Source: Dipteris shenzhenensis (Eukaryota; Polypodiophyta; Polypodiopsida; Gleicheniales). Taken from it: a stretch of 64,000 nucleotides of DNA. This document shows positions 31,790 to 42,599 of the stretch, one piece after another. Below the pieces are notes generated by a model. It was not told the origin of the DNA. It did not search any database and saw only the letters and a list, made by a program, of their open reading frames with translations. Made by a program: the position numbers and the translations under genes. Every line of letters begins with the position of its first letter. Within the stretch, counting starts at the first letter, position 1. Location of the stretch: the NCBI GenBank assembly GCA_047967505.1, contig CM106540.1; one strand, given 5' to 3'.

Positions 31790-32100
31790 ACTAATAATCC
31801 TCATCGACGGGAGGATGTAGAATGGAACACCTTACCCGACCTAGTGGCGGAAACAAACCCCTCAATAGGGGAAGACCTCCTGCTCGAGGAGGGAGGAATG
31901 GAACCAAGTGGCGGAAAATCAACAGGGGAAAGAACCCTGCCACCTGAAGAAGAAGCCCTGTCAACAGGAAACCCAATCACTGGCTCCCCAAAAGTAGCGG
32001 GCACAAACTCCTCCTCTGGGAAATCCGAACCATCTGCCAGGGCTGAAAATGAGTTCCTGTGAAGCAAGCCAGACAGCGGAGTGCGAATACCCATCGGTCT
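31790..32100 (-). pseudogene. LINE-B ORF1, C-terminal remnant
   Basis: Ser/Pro-rich C-terminal tail of ORF1: SFSALADGSDFPEEEFVPAT, then GEPVIGFPVDRASSSG, matching in content the tail of the + strand copy near 39890-40120. No domain remains. Confidence 0.7.
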
Positions 32101-32103
32101 TCC

Positions 32104-32128
32104 GAAGACTTTAATAAACTTTCTTTCT
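32104..32128. repeat. TTTAATAAA..(CTTT)n tail-like motif
   Basis: GACTTTAATAAACTTTCTTTC followed by more CTTT units marks the join between LINE-B and gypsy leader sequence. It resembles the simple-repeat 3' tails at 60900 and 61200, so it may be the scar of another LINE. Confidence 0.45.
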
Positions 32129-33119
32129 TTCTTTCTTGAAGAGCGTCGAGAACCGAAGAAAGCTCGCGAAAGTATGCAGGTGCTAGTCTTCGTCCAGATT
32201 TGAGATGCATACACAATGCTTAAGTATATCCATGAAGTGAGTACCTTTGACTTTGAAATTGGCAATTAATTTTGATCTTTGTAGCTCGATAATGGCAAAA
32301 AATATGCAATCGATGAGTCGAAATCAGTGCCTACGTAACGACGACTATCGAGAATGAAAACGATGGTAGAAAGACTTGAGAATTATCGTTTGAGATTGGA
32401 CGTTACGTGAGTGGATCTGGGCGTTAGATTGGGTGCTATTTGATCTTCAAACGGCCAAGTTACAGGCTCCTAAAGAAGGAGTAAAAAATGTTAGGGAGAT
32501 TAGAGATGCGGTAGTGTAGTAGGGACCGTCGTGTTAAAAATGTGCTTAGGATTGTCCCACGTGAGTGGGAAAATGTGCCTGTGTAGATGGGTTGTCAATC
32601 GGAGGTCATGGTGAAATCCTATGAGCAAAATGGTGCGAAAAAGGGACCCACATGAGGGCGCTAACTGGCAAGTGTTATGGTTGCTTAAATGGTGTGAGAT
32701 TGGCTGGAAAAAGTTTCCGTAGCTCAATGGTTCCGTGTGTGAATTTGTGGTTCAATTTGGGTCCAATTCGGGTCTTAAATAAGCACGTTATGGACCCTTT
32801 GGCCTTTAGGTCCAAGTGTAAATGGACCTAGACCTTTGGCCTAACTAGGGTTATGAGCTAAGTGCTAGTGAGTTGGGACTCAGTTACTATAACTAGTCAT
32901 TAGGCTACCTAGTTAATCTAACTATCTAGTTAGTGTGACTGAGTTAGTCTAACTAACTATAGTTAGTTACTAAGATCCATAGTTATCTTTAATCTAACCT
33001 CAAGCTAAACTAGCCTATGCTTAGCTAACCTAATCGATGGTGAGCTAACCTAAATGATGGTCAGCTAGCGTAACCTAGGTTTCACTAACCTAACTAAGGT
33101 TAATTAATTAGGGTTAGTT

Positions 33120-34150
33120 CTCTCTCTCTCTTTTTTTTTTTGGAGGGGGAGGGGGGGGGTGGCTGAGTTTGAGGGGGGCGGGAGGCATGAAAGGAGGGAG
33201 GGGAGAGCTTAGTGTGGAGGCTTTTAAGGCCTTCTGTGGCTTAGAGCACTGTGCAGGTGTCTCTGGTGGGCGTCGCCCTCGGCCGAGCTGTCCCAGACAA
33301 CTAAGCCTCAAGGCCTTAAGGCCTTATAGTTAGGTAGAGAGGGGAGGGTGGGAGGGAGGGGGGAGAAAAAAAGGGAAGGGGAGGAGGAAAAGGAGGGGGC
33401 AGGGGAGGAAAAAGGGGGGTGGTGGTAGAGGTGGAGGAGGGGAGGAGATGGGGGGGGGGGAAAGGAAAAAGGGGGGTGGTGGTGGGGGTGGAGAGGGGGA
33501 GGAGATGGGGGGGTTGGAGGAGATGGGGGGTGGAGGGGGGAGGGGAAAAGGGGGGTGGTGGTGGGGGTGGAGGGGGGGAGGAGATTGGGAGGGGTGGAGG
33601 AGATGGAGGGGGGTGGAGGAGATGGGGGGGCGGGGGGGAAGAAGATGGGGTGGTGGAGGTGGAGGGGGAAAAGCAGATGGGGGGTGGAGGTGGAGATGGG
33701 GGGGGGGAGGGGGGGGAAAAGGGGAGGAAGGGAAAAAGGGGGGGTGAAGGTGGAGGTGGAGGGAGGGGAAGGAGATAGGGGTTGGATGTGGAGATGGGGG
33801 GGTGGAGGAGATGGAGTAAAAGGGGAGATGGGGTGTAGAGAGAGCTAGAGAGATAGTGGAGTAGAGGGTGATGGGGGTGTACAGAGAGAGAGAGAGAGAG
33901 AGATAGTGGAGAGGAAAATGATGGTTACCTTGAGTGGGGGAGATGGGGGGTGGACAGAAAAAGTGGAGGTGATGGTGGTGGAAATGGTGGGAGGTGAGGA
34001 TGGAGATGGAAGGGGGGGTGACGGAAAAAGTGGTGGTGGAGGGAGGGTTGAAGGAAGTTGGAGAATGAAAAATAGAGATAGACGGATAATATGGAGGCTT
34101 AACAGAATTTGGAGAAGGAAGTGGCTAGCAAAAGTGTGGGGAAAGAAGTG
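33120..34150. repeat. G-rich purine tract, about 1 kb
   Basis: The + strand is dominated by GGGGGAGGAGATGGGGGG-type and GGTGGAGGTGGAGG-type runs with many G4-6 blocks, so several stretches could form G-quadruplexes. Gly/Trp/Arg-rich open frames across it are artefacts of composition. An (AG)n run sits at about 33880-33902. Nearly complete strand asymmetry is the notable property. Confidence 0.85.
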
Positions 34151-34374
34151 AGGGGGGTTGGTGTTGCTTTTGTAGGATGTGGGGGGATTAAGGGTTAATT
34201 TTGGGTGTTTAGGGTATTAATGTGATTTTGTAAGTTAACATTATCCTTTAGCATCATTTGGAAGCATTTTTGCACTCCTTTGCCTTGAGGGATGTCTCTT
34301 GAATGGTTTTTTGAAGGGGGTTCTTTTTCACACATGCAAACACGTGCTCCGCTTTCGCGCTTTAGGCGCTATCC

Positions 34375-34395
34375 TCCCCGACAGCGGCGCCAAAT
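34375..34395 (-). promoter_or_regulatory. gypsy primer-binding site
   Basis: On the minus strand the sequence after the LTR end (..GACTACA) reads TTTGGCGCCGCTGTCGGGGA. This is the classic TGGCGCCGTTGCCGGGGA-type primer-binding sequence of plant Ty3/gypsy elements, with two differences. It fixes orientation (minus) and the LTR end at 34396. Confidence 0.8.
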
Positions 34396-34900
34396 GTAGT
34401 CTCTCGTTCTCCCAAGTGTAGGTTCCGAGGGTGTTGGTCACCTTCAGTCGTGTCGTTGCTCGTTGTAGCATAGGCCCTCGGGTCGTGTTCCAGAGAGGTG
34501 TGTAGGCTAAAGTGTAAGCAGATCTTATGTGCACGTGGATGAGAAAGAGAGCTTGATCATAACAATTGATGGAGGCTCTCGCCTCCACAGGAGTTCAAGG
34601 GTTTAGAAGAGGATTTCAGGGTTCGAAAGGGAGATAGGGTTGAGAGAGCTAACTAGGAGTTCCAGGGTTCAGAGGGGGTTGCAGGGTTTAGGAGGAGTCC
34701 AAGGTTAAGGAGTGGAGAGCTAGTCTCCTTTGTGGATTCGAGGGGTAAGGGTTGAGGAGGAGGGACAAGGAAGGAGGAGGAAGAGGGAGGAGAGTGGAGG
34801 AGGAGGGAGGAGGAGGACAGGGAGGAGGAGGAGGAGGAGGAGGGAGGAAGGAGATTCGTATCACCGCTACCTCTCAGCCAGCCACCCTTCCCTTCATTAG
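34396..34900 (-). repeat. gypsy 5' LTR (right boundary uncertain)
   Basis: It ends in CTACA immediately before the PBS. Internal sequence includes repeated AGGGTTC/AGGGTTTAG phrases and a purine-rich block (34745-34855, GGAGGAGGAGG). The far end was not located; a second LTR was not recognised in the window. Confidence 0.5.
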
Positions 34901-35039
34901 CAGGTCTTGCCACGTCCACGTTTCTCGCCACGTCCATGCTTCAGAGGCCTTTGTCACCCACCGTTCAGCTCAGTTATCCCTTATTACAGCCACCCACTAT
35001 TCAGGCCCATCCTGCCACATCTTTACCAGCTCCTTTTGA

Positions 35040-36280
35040 GTTGGCTGCCATGGGGGACCGGCTTCCCCAGAGCCACTGCATGCTTGGGAGAACCTCTTGG
35101 TGGAGTTACATAGTGTTCGAGCATGAGAAGTTGAGCTGCCCCGTTTCCTTGAGGAGTAGACCTATTTCGCCCAGGAGCTCGCCCAGGAGCTGGCTCACAT
35201 TATACACGAGCAGGGGGAACTCATCCACGGAGTCAGACATGATATTATGCAGCTCAAAGAGGAGGTGACCACACTGAGGACAGCACCAAGAGATGCTCCA
35301 ATGTCTATAGAGGCTCAAATAGCCACGATGCACTCCTTGGAGTCATCTCAGTGGAGAAGAGGGATGCACATTCGAGATTCCTATGGGTCCAAATCCGTCG
35401 TGCATATAGCCATGATCTTTATATGCACCTGAGACATCCCACTTTGCCAGGGATATACCAGAGGAAAGCAAGCACACGCTAGGTACCACTTTTGGACTTC
35501 CGAGATGATGCCATATTCCAGATATTGACCTTGATGAGGCAGGCTTGACATGAGTATCTGTTGACAAACGGCGGGGACCAGTCGCATCATACGATCACAC
35601 ACTTTTGGATATGGGCAGGATGCACAGTCTTGTCATATATAATGGTCTTAAGCTCTGGCCCTCCTCAGGTGTCTTTAATTGCTTTCCACATGGGGGAGGG
35701 TCTAGCGCAGTTGACTACATCATGGGAGCCCCTGCCTTCACATCGCACATAACCGAATTCTCCATTTCACCACCCCCCCAAGGGGAGACTACACTTTCCT
35801 CTTTTTTAGCATCTCCACACCCCATCTCAACCACATCGATCACACACCACTTATCTTGATATACGCTTCAATCATGACCTAGCACCTGTATACTTTGCAC
35901 GGCTGTATACTCTACTCATACATTGATCACATACCCTACTAGAGGATCGTGCTGCCTTGATTAGCCACTCACTTCACGAGGCTGCCCTTCACACCTTCCC
36001 ATACACCACGTGCTGCACTAGACCCCCACCTCTTGGTTCTTTACCTTGCAATAGTTGGTATGATGAGGAGTGTAAGCCTCTTCGCCGACAGCTCCGATTC
36101 GAGGCCAAACATAACCTTTCCAGTGAACCAGACACAATACACGAGTACCGTCGTCTAGTACATCGGAAGAAGTAGGCATTTGTCTGCTGAAATGAGAAGT
36201 TACTGAACATGTTGTTTAGCAACAACTCCAAGGAGTTTTGGCACAAATTCCTTGTGCAGAAATCACCCTCACCCCTTGCT
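35040..36280 (+). mobile_element. Fragment of non-L1-type LINE (endonuclease to RT linker)
   Basis: Starts with a coiled-coil-like piece (AQELAHIIHEQGELIHGV..DIMQLKEEVTTL), then endonuclease C-terminal sequence (LKLWPSSGVFNCFPHGGGSS and VDYIMGAP at about 35650-35730) and the linker motif NSWYDEECKPLRRQLRF with EYRRLVHRKK at 36050-36175, matching the corresponding site NSWYNDECRELRSHL at 63690. It stops before RT. Frame broken repeatedly. Confidence 0.65.
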
Positions 36281-36619
36281 TGAAGGCTTAGGCACCAGAG
36301 GAGGTTGGGACTTTGGGTGGGGAGGGTGAGAGGAGGAAATGGGAGGAACCGTTGTAAGGGGGGGACGCTGAGAAGAGACGGGTGGAGGGAGGGTGGCGAG
36401 AGTGTCTGCAACGGGGGGGGGGGGGTTGGAGAGAGGCAGAGGGAGAGGGGGTAGAGAGATCGGGGGGTAGGGGAGCTTCTCTTGAGGTCTAGTATGAGTA
36501 CTCCAGGCCACTACCTCTGGCTCATTTGCTGCGAGATCGAAGAAGATCTCACCCTTAGGAGTGTGGGGATGCCCCGAGGGGGATCCATTTGTTTGCTCCG
36601 CCTAAGGCAGGGAAGCTAT
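36281..36619. other. G-rich spacer
   Basis: GGGTGGGGAGGGTGAGAGG-type sequence and a run of about 16 G near 36411-36424. It resembles the 33-34 kb tract in composition. No gene. Confidence 0.5.
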
Positions 36620-36824
36620 TGTTAGCACTTAGCCCTGGTATGTGCCTTGTAGGCTAGGTCAACTCATAGATTGGCTTCAGTGGTCAACCATATGGTTGAC
36701 TTGGGGGCCATATAGGCCACCCCTTTGTACTCTCACTATCAATTTGCAAGTACTCTCAGTTTCCTTCAACTGTTGTTTGCTCCCTTGCATTCCACTCCCT
36801 TTTCATTGCTTCCCATGCCCAACA
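36620..36824 (+). repeat. Ty1/copia 5' LTR, 205 bp
   Basis: Begins TGTTAGCACTTAGCC and ends GCCCAACA (TG..CA). It is homologous to the minus-strand LTR at 48922-49112. It is followed at once by a primer-binding site, so it is a 5' LTR on the + strand. Confidence 0.75.
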
Positions 36825-36825
36825 G

Positions 36826-36840
36826 TGGTATCAAAACAGG
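36826..36840 (+). promoter_or_regulatory. copia primer-binding site
   Basis: TGGTATCAAAACAGG, one base after the LTR end. It resembles TGGTATCAGAGC, complementary to the 3' end of initiator tRNA-Met, the usual copia primer, with a changed 3' half. Confidence 0.65.
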
Positions 36841-37855
36841 TTCTCTTGCTCCTACTTGCCTCCCCCGGTGCTCATTACTCGGCCTCCTATTGCTTCTATT
36901 CAGTCCAGTGCCTCATTTTGGCTGTTTTTTGGCTTTTTCAAGTCCGATTTTGACGTTTTTTGAATTTTTTGAGCTGTTTGAGTACAAATGACACTGTCGT
37001 GCACCATTTCAAACAGATTTGTACAAGTGTATCGATGCCGTTTTGTCCCATCAAAATTTTAATGCCGAAAAACTCCTTTTCAGACATGGAAAAGGATGCC
37101 ATGATGCAAATGAAACAAAATCCCAAATGCTAGTACTTGCAAGAGAGAAATCACACCAAATACTAGGTGCACCGAAATATGTTTGCCTTAATGAAGGATA
37201 GTGTCACCAAAACTCAAGGCTCAAAGCATCAAAATGCAACTGACTGATGTGCATATACTATGCATCCATATGAGCAAATCTGGCCCAAAAGAAAATGCCA
37301 ACTGCAATGGCAAAACAATGGCAATTCCAATGCCAATAAGTGCCAAAATGTCTCAAGCATAAATGTTGTCCATGAGCATATGCATCAACAAAGTCTCATC
37401 CAAGAGATCATAGCACAATTAGTACAGCCGTAGAGACATCAATCGATGGTGCGAGAGGAATCTGTATGACCTGCTAGAGGTTGGTTTCTTGCATTTTTCA
37501 GCTATTTTTTTGGGGTTTCCTTGCTCAAATTTGGACTTTTTCAGTCATTCGAGCCTTATTTCAGCCAGCTCTAGTAGCATTTGCTGGGATTAGGTCCTTC
37601 TTGACTCAGATCTGCCTGGCTTGCAAGATATTCAGATTTGAAGGTCATTTTGTCACATTTGTGCAAATAGTAGTGACATTTGCCTGCTTGATATGAAATT
37701 GGGGCTTATTCAGTGAAATTTGCAGGACATTGTAGGAGATTGGTCACATTTGTAAAATTACAAAAAAATTTAGGGCTTTTTCACATTTGTCCTCTTTTTG
37801 GCATATTTGCTTTCTCAAAATTTGGGGCTTGGGTTTTCCCCAGTGGGGACCTCGA
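36841..37855 (+). other. Leader-like sequence of copia or LINE, no gene
   Basis: T-rich sequence with repeats such as GGCTTTTTCAAG and TTTTTGGCATATTTGC. Nothing coding. It could be the copia untranslated leader up to the point where the LINE at 38530 was inserted, or the LINE 5' region. Confidence 0.4.
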
Positions 37856-38530
37856 GAGCTGCTGCTCCTCCCCGTGAAGCCTCCTGCCCACTCCGTCAGC
37901 CCCTCCCTCACCCTCCTCCTCCTCTCCCTCGCTGCCCTCTCCCCTCCCTCCCCTCGCTGCCCTCCCCCCCCCCTTCGCTGCCCTCTCCCTCCCCCACCTG
38001 CTGCCCGTGCCTTCCCTGCCCCCTCCTTCTCCCCTGCCCCCTTCCCTCCCTTCCCCCTTCCCTCCTTTACCCCCGCCCCTACCCTCCCTGCCCCTCTCCT
38101 CCCTCCCCCTTCCGCCCCCTCCTTTCCCCTCACCCGCTCCCCTCTCCTCCCCCGCCTGCTGCCCCTGCCCTCCCCGCCCCTTCCCTCCCCCCCCGCCCCC
38201 TCCCTCCCCATCCCCCGCCACCTCCTTTCCCCTCACCCGCTCCCCTCTCCCCCCCGCCTGCTGCCCCTACACTCCCCGCCCCCCTCCTCCCCCCCCCGTC
38301 CCCTCCTTCAACCCACCCTTCCTAACCAGCCCCCTCCCTTCCTCTCCCCCGCCCTCCTTCCCCTTCCCCGCCAGCCCCCTCCCTCCCTTCCTATCCCGCC
38401 CCCTCCTTTCTCTTCTTCTCCCCCACCCTCCCTCTCCCTCCGCGCCCCCTCCCTTCCTAAATTCTCCCCCCCGGCAGCCTCCCCCTGCTCCTCTCCTCCT
38501 TCCCTCTCCTGTTCTCCTTCTTCCTGTGCC
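37856..38530 (+). repeat. C-rich pyrimidine tract upstream of LINE ORF1
   Basis: About 670 bases almost entirely of CCCTCCCC, CCTCCTCC and CCGCCCC phrases. A block containing CCCCTCACCCGCTCCCCTCT and GCCTGCTGCCCCT recurs at about 38130-38170 and 38230-38270, so there is internal tandem structure. Pro/Ser-rich open frames across it are compositional. It ends about 80 bases before the LINE ORF1 start at 38614, so it is probably the element's 5' UTR. Confidence 0.75.
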
Positions 38531-38613
38531 CGTGTTCCAGGGCATCCTGGGCAGTAGTTTCACGGAAGGAGCTTTTTCAGTGTTTGAATCGGCCCTTTCA
38601 CTTTGATTGGCGA

Positions 38614-39958
38614 ATGGATCCCCACTCAGCCAATCTTCGTCCACCTCCACCAACTGCGAGAACCGTCATTTTCTCAGATTACGAGTTGCAGCAGCTCAAG
38701 AAAGATGTGGAACTAGAAGGCTCCACATCACTTTTCGCCCACATCTTTGGGTCACACCCTTCCAGATCACAGGCCAGAGACTGGATGCTAGCGGCATTAC
38801 CCGGAGATCTCGCCCCACACCTCAGGGATATTCGACTTTTGGGACGTGGATTCTTCCAAGTGATTTTCGACTCCCACGAGTCCATAGCCCTTGTTCTCAA
38901 AGCTAATCCCCTAGCTTTGGGTTCGAGGAGGATTTTTCTTTTACACTACACCTTGGGCTTCGATCCGGTCAAGGAGGATAGGCAGGTCACATCACTGTTT
39001 ATTAGATTTCCTGGTCTTCCTCAGGTCTACTATCAATTGCTCGTCACTATCGGAGCCACATTCGGAGTGATAAGATTGGTGGCAATCTTACCCTTCCTGG
39101 CATGTCTTTTTCCTTGGCAGAGGCAGTCAGTGCAGACGGGGTGCCTCGTGTTAGGGTCATTGTCTCTGACCCTAACATCTCAGATGACCACATCATGCTT
39201 CAGCGTCCAGATGACTCTCTCTTTCGACATAGAGTCAAGATTTCAGATAGACAGGACCAATGCAGGATTTGCAAGACCCTTGGGCACTTTGCTAGAGACT
39301 ATGCAAGGAAGAGAAAAAGACCCAAGAGGTCTTTTGGTGCCTCCTTCACATACTACCCCGACTGCACGCCCCCAGTACCTTGTATAACGCACTCCAGGAT
39401 CACCAGGAGCAGCAGGGAGCCCTGCTTCGCACACCCCAGGACCACCAGGGGTAGCAGAGTGCCCAATGCCCACAGCACACCCAGTACCACGGTGGAGAGC
39501 TATCAGAGCCGCTCCCTTACCTCAGGAGGAGACCTCTGATCCTGTTCAGGCTGACGCCTTCCAGACTCCAGAGGTGGATGTTGCTGCAGCCCTAGACACT
39601 ACAGTTCCACATCAGGAGGAGCCTTTAGATGCACCAGCCCCAGTCACCTTGGTTGCTGACCACGAGGGGGCTACATGCACTTCTTTCCCACAGACTGTTC
39701 CTGCCACAGTCAGGACGATTGAGAAAGTGCAGGCATAGATGAGGACTCCAAATTCCTCTTCAGCCCAACCACAGGCCTCCTCAGCACCCAGCTCCAGTTC
39801 TGCTGATAGAACCCTGGCAAGTCCTTCTCCTCCTCCTTCCACGAGTGCAGGTCTTCTTCGCACTCCTCGGCCAGAATTGCTTTCAGGAACTCTTTTTCGG
39901 CACTGGCAGATTGGGCAACTTTCATGGATGAGGCGGAGTTTGTGCCCTCCACCTTAGG
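38614..39958 (+). pseudogene. LINE-B ORF1 (RNA-binding), frameshifted
   Basis: Start ATG at 38614 (MDPHSANLRPPPP). N-terminal DUF4283-like region (LLGRGFFQVIFDSHESIALV, NPLALGSRRIFLLH) is open to about 39080. After a frameshift comes a knuckle CRICKTLGHFARDY in which the last Cys is Tyr, then a Ser/Pro-rich tail. Family role: binding of element RNA. The start was chosen as the first ATG after the C-rich leader and in the long frame. Confidence 0.8.
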
Positions 39959-40199
39959 GGTCCCAGTCATGGGGATTCCATTTGATAGGGCCTCCCCTTC
40001 AGCAGGTGTGGGGATCCTCTCACCTGTTGAGTTTCCTACCCTCAGCAGGAGTGTTTTGGCCTAGGGGAAGATGGTCTCCTCTACTAGGTCGGGTAAGCCT
40101 TTCCATCCAGCATCCTCCTGTCGATGAGGATAGTCAGCTGGAACATACAGGGCCTAGGCGGAGTTTCACACCGTCGCCGTAGGTAGCTGATCCAGAATC

Positions 40200-41083
40200 A
40201 GCTTCATCCAGGTATCACTGGAGGTGCTATTGATATCCTTTTTATCTAGGAACACAAGTTGGATGCCAGTGATTGCTCTAAATCGGACAAACTGCTTTTA
40301 GGACATACCTTCTGGTCGCCTGCTTTGGGCACAAGGGGAGGTACTTGGATTTCGGTCTCTCCCTCTATTCTCCCCTTGGTTGCTAGTCATGGTATTATTT
40401 CCCCCTTTAGAGCTCAATGGATCATTATTCTGATTGGAGGGTGTAAGATTGGTCTTCTCAATCTTTATGTGCCTAACAACAGAGCGGAGCGGATCTCCTT
40501 TTGGAAGGAGTTACTCTCTTGGGCCCCTATTGCAGATTCTTGGATCATTGGTGGCGATTTCAACATGGTTGAGTTGCCATCAGACAAAAAGGGAGGCAGA
40601 CATGGTGGAATTCATTCTTTGGAGAGGGCAGCCTGGGATGCCTTTCTTTTTCAGTACAATGGCAGGGACACTTGGTTGGATGATGCCTTTCATGTTATGC
40701 CACAGTCACTCCTGTATTCTTGGTCGAATAGGAGAATACACATGCCTATCCATGCACGTATTGACAGATTTTATGTAGACGATTGGGCACTTGACAGAGG
40801 AGGATCTGTATGCATTTCTACTGGGGTTTCCACCTCAGATCATTTTCCAGTGGTGTTGCAGATCCTTGAGCCTCATTGGAGAGGACGTTCTGCCAGTGTC
40901 AGGATTCTGGATGCTTTTTATGCAGAGGAGAGCCTCACGGAGGATATTTTACAGATTTGGGTTTCTCACATACAGGGTGGAGCTGTCCACCCATCTCAGG
41001 TAGCTGCAGCCTTATCTGGAATTAGTGACTATTATCATACAGTCGCTGATTCTAGGAGATGTGAGATTGGTATACGCCAGTAG
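40200..41083 (+). pseudogene. LINE-B endonuclease
   Basis: Open from 40259: FWSPALGTRGGTWISVS, LYVPNNRAERISFWKELL, IGGDFNMVELPSDKK, HARIDRFYVDDWALDRGGS and STSDHFPVVL carry the AP-endonuclease signature (GDFN, SDHFP). The catalytic Glu is in the codon after a TAG at 40247-40249 that stands where the other copy has CAG (Gln of IQEHKLD). Otherwise it is remarkably intact. Confidence 0.85.
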
Positions 41084-42359
41084 TTAGCGTTCCTTCAGAG
41101 GGAAGAGCAGAAGAGGCCCACAGATGCTTGGATTCAGGAGCGCCTTGCTGCAGCAAGGGCTCATTTGCAGACATTGTTGGATCAGAGAGCAGAATATGCC
41201 TTTCATGCACAAGAATCCTTTTGGATTCAGATGGGTGGCAGGGCCAACAAACACTTTTTCTCTACTCATGGGCCTAGACACAGTGGAGATAGTGTCTCGC
41301 AGCTTGTTGACTCAGATGGGGTGTTACAGTCAGATCCTGATGCTATCATGTGTGTAGCTTCAGATTATTTTGCATCCCTTCTTACTGCAGATTTGGGCAC
41401 ACAGGCTATAGATGTTGCCAGAAAGGTTATTTGGTAGTGTATCTCTGTACTAGTTAAGGATGAGATGTATGTTTCTTTGGATGCACCTTTCACCAATGTA
41501 GAATTCAAGATTGCATTACTTGCCCTTCACAAGGGCAAATGCCCAGGTTCGGATGGACTTACCCCTTCATTTTTTATTACTTTTTGGGAGCAGATTGGTG
41601 ATCACATTACATCAGCCCTGCAGGGCATGTGGGACTCTGGTGAGATGCCGGACTTACTTACAGATGGTCTCATTCATCTCATCCCAAAGGGGGGTAATAG
41701 GAATCTAGTGTCTCAATGGAGACCCATCACTGTATTGGGCACTTTTTATAAGATTCTGGCGAAAGCCATCAGTTTGTGGTTACAGGTTTTTCTTCCAGAT
41801 TTGATTCATGACACGCAGACAGGGTTTGTGCATGGCAGAAGTATATTTGACTTCTAGACCGACAGGACCAGATGGTTCTTATCTCAGAGGAAGTGCAGGG
41901 AGAGTCCAGCAGATTGATGCAGCCTTGCCCTTGGATTGGGTGGACACAGATGACATGCCTATTACTTACTCCACTTGGATGGGGGCATTTTCCAGATTGG
42001 GAGTTCCTTTACAGGTGATTGCTTTTCATGACACACATGAGGATGCCTTAGTCTTTGATGTTTCTTTGGGGGGCAGGCTGTCCAGATCCGCAGATGATAT
42101 CTTGTTGGAGGTACCATTTCAGCCAGTTATGATAGTGGGCTTCATGGAGCATGGCTCTCTTTCACAGTGGTATTTGGATCCTGACCTGCTTCTCATCGCC
42201 CTAGGCTCATGGAGGCTATGGCTCTATGGAGGTGTCCCAATTAAGTTTTTGCAGTGGGACCCTAGGGAATGGGAATGGATAGATGAAGGGCACCGAGAGA
42301 AGGGCATCCCCTTCTTTCGTTACACGGTCAGTAATGCCAGCAAATTCCAGTTCAGCTGA
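41084..42359 (+). pseudogene. LINE-B RT start fused to C-terminal region
   Basis: 41465-41857 has IALLALHKGKCPGSDGLTPS, SQWRPITVLGTFYKILAK and TGFVHGRSIFDF. Then from 41860 PDGSYLRGSAGRVQQIDAAL and LYGGVPIKFLQWDPREWEW follow, which normally lie some 450 residues further on. The catalytic ADD box is absent, so this is a deletion derivative. Confidence 0.85.
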
Positions 42360-42599
42360 GGGGTTGGAGGCCTACCAGAGCTCCTCATTGGGAGAACTTT
42401 CAAATTTCTGCTGACTTACATGAATTTTTTTGGCAGAGGCTCTGGAAATCCCATCGGAATAGAAAAATCACTCTCTTCTTTTGGCTTTCTATTCATGGTG
42501 GGATAGCAGTGAACCAATAGAGATCGAGGTTCTACCAGTACTACTGTAGTGTTCCGTCTCGTAGACCCTCCATCACCTGAATAGATTCGTTGGGATTAG

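Larger units (their letters stand above)
27440..32115 (-). mobile_element. L1-type LINE, family B, nearly full ORF2
   Basis: T-run at 27440-27450 (3' poly(A), minus orientation). Then on the minus strand the end of ORF1 (32100-31800), endonuclease (31720-30974), linker and RT (30885-28636) and zinc-binding end (28210-27650). The 5' end is truncated within ORF1 near 32100. It is related to the + strand copy at 38530-42540 and clearly distinct from family A. The flanks are gypsy sequence on both sides, but the sequence missing between the flanks shows the site has been rearranged. Confidence 0.88.
32129..34395 (-). mobile_element. gypsy untranslated leader, minus orientation
   Basis: On the minus strand from 34395: primer-binding site, about 1 kb of C-rich sequence (G-rich on +, 33120-34150), a TAGTTAG/CTAACT-rich block (32860-33115) and then the leader shared with 16200-17075. 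It ends at the gag start ELSSVLDALQE-type sequence near 32150. Together with the LTR at its right this is the 5' end of a gypsy element whose body is displaced or missing. Confidence 0.7.
38531..42540 (+). mobile_element. L1-type LINE, family B, RT core deleted
   Basis: Order: ORF1 (38614-about 40120), endonuclease (40200-40930), RT start (41465-41857), then directly the region equivalent to 28670-28248 of the minus copy. The RT catalytic part (about 1.4 kb) is missing at about 41855. The zinc-binding end is cut at about 42540, where copia sequence begins. Same family as 27440-32115, judged by matching residues throughout. Confidence 0.88.

Noticed and set aside
33419-33848. Gly/Trp/Arg-rich open frames on +
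   Set aside because: They arise from the GGGGA/GGTGGA low-complexity tract; three overlapping frames are all open and none has domain content or a plausible start.
37744-38606. Long Pro/Ser-rich (+) and Gly/Arg-rich (-) open frames
   Set aside because: Open on both strands in several frames because of the C-rich composition; interpreted as the LINE 5' leader.
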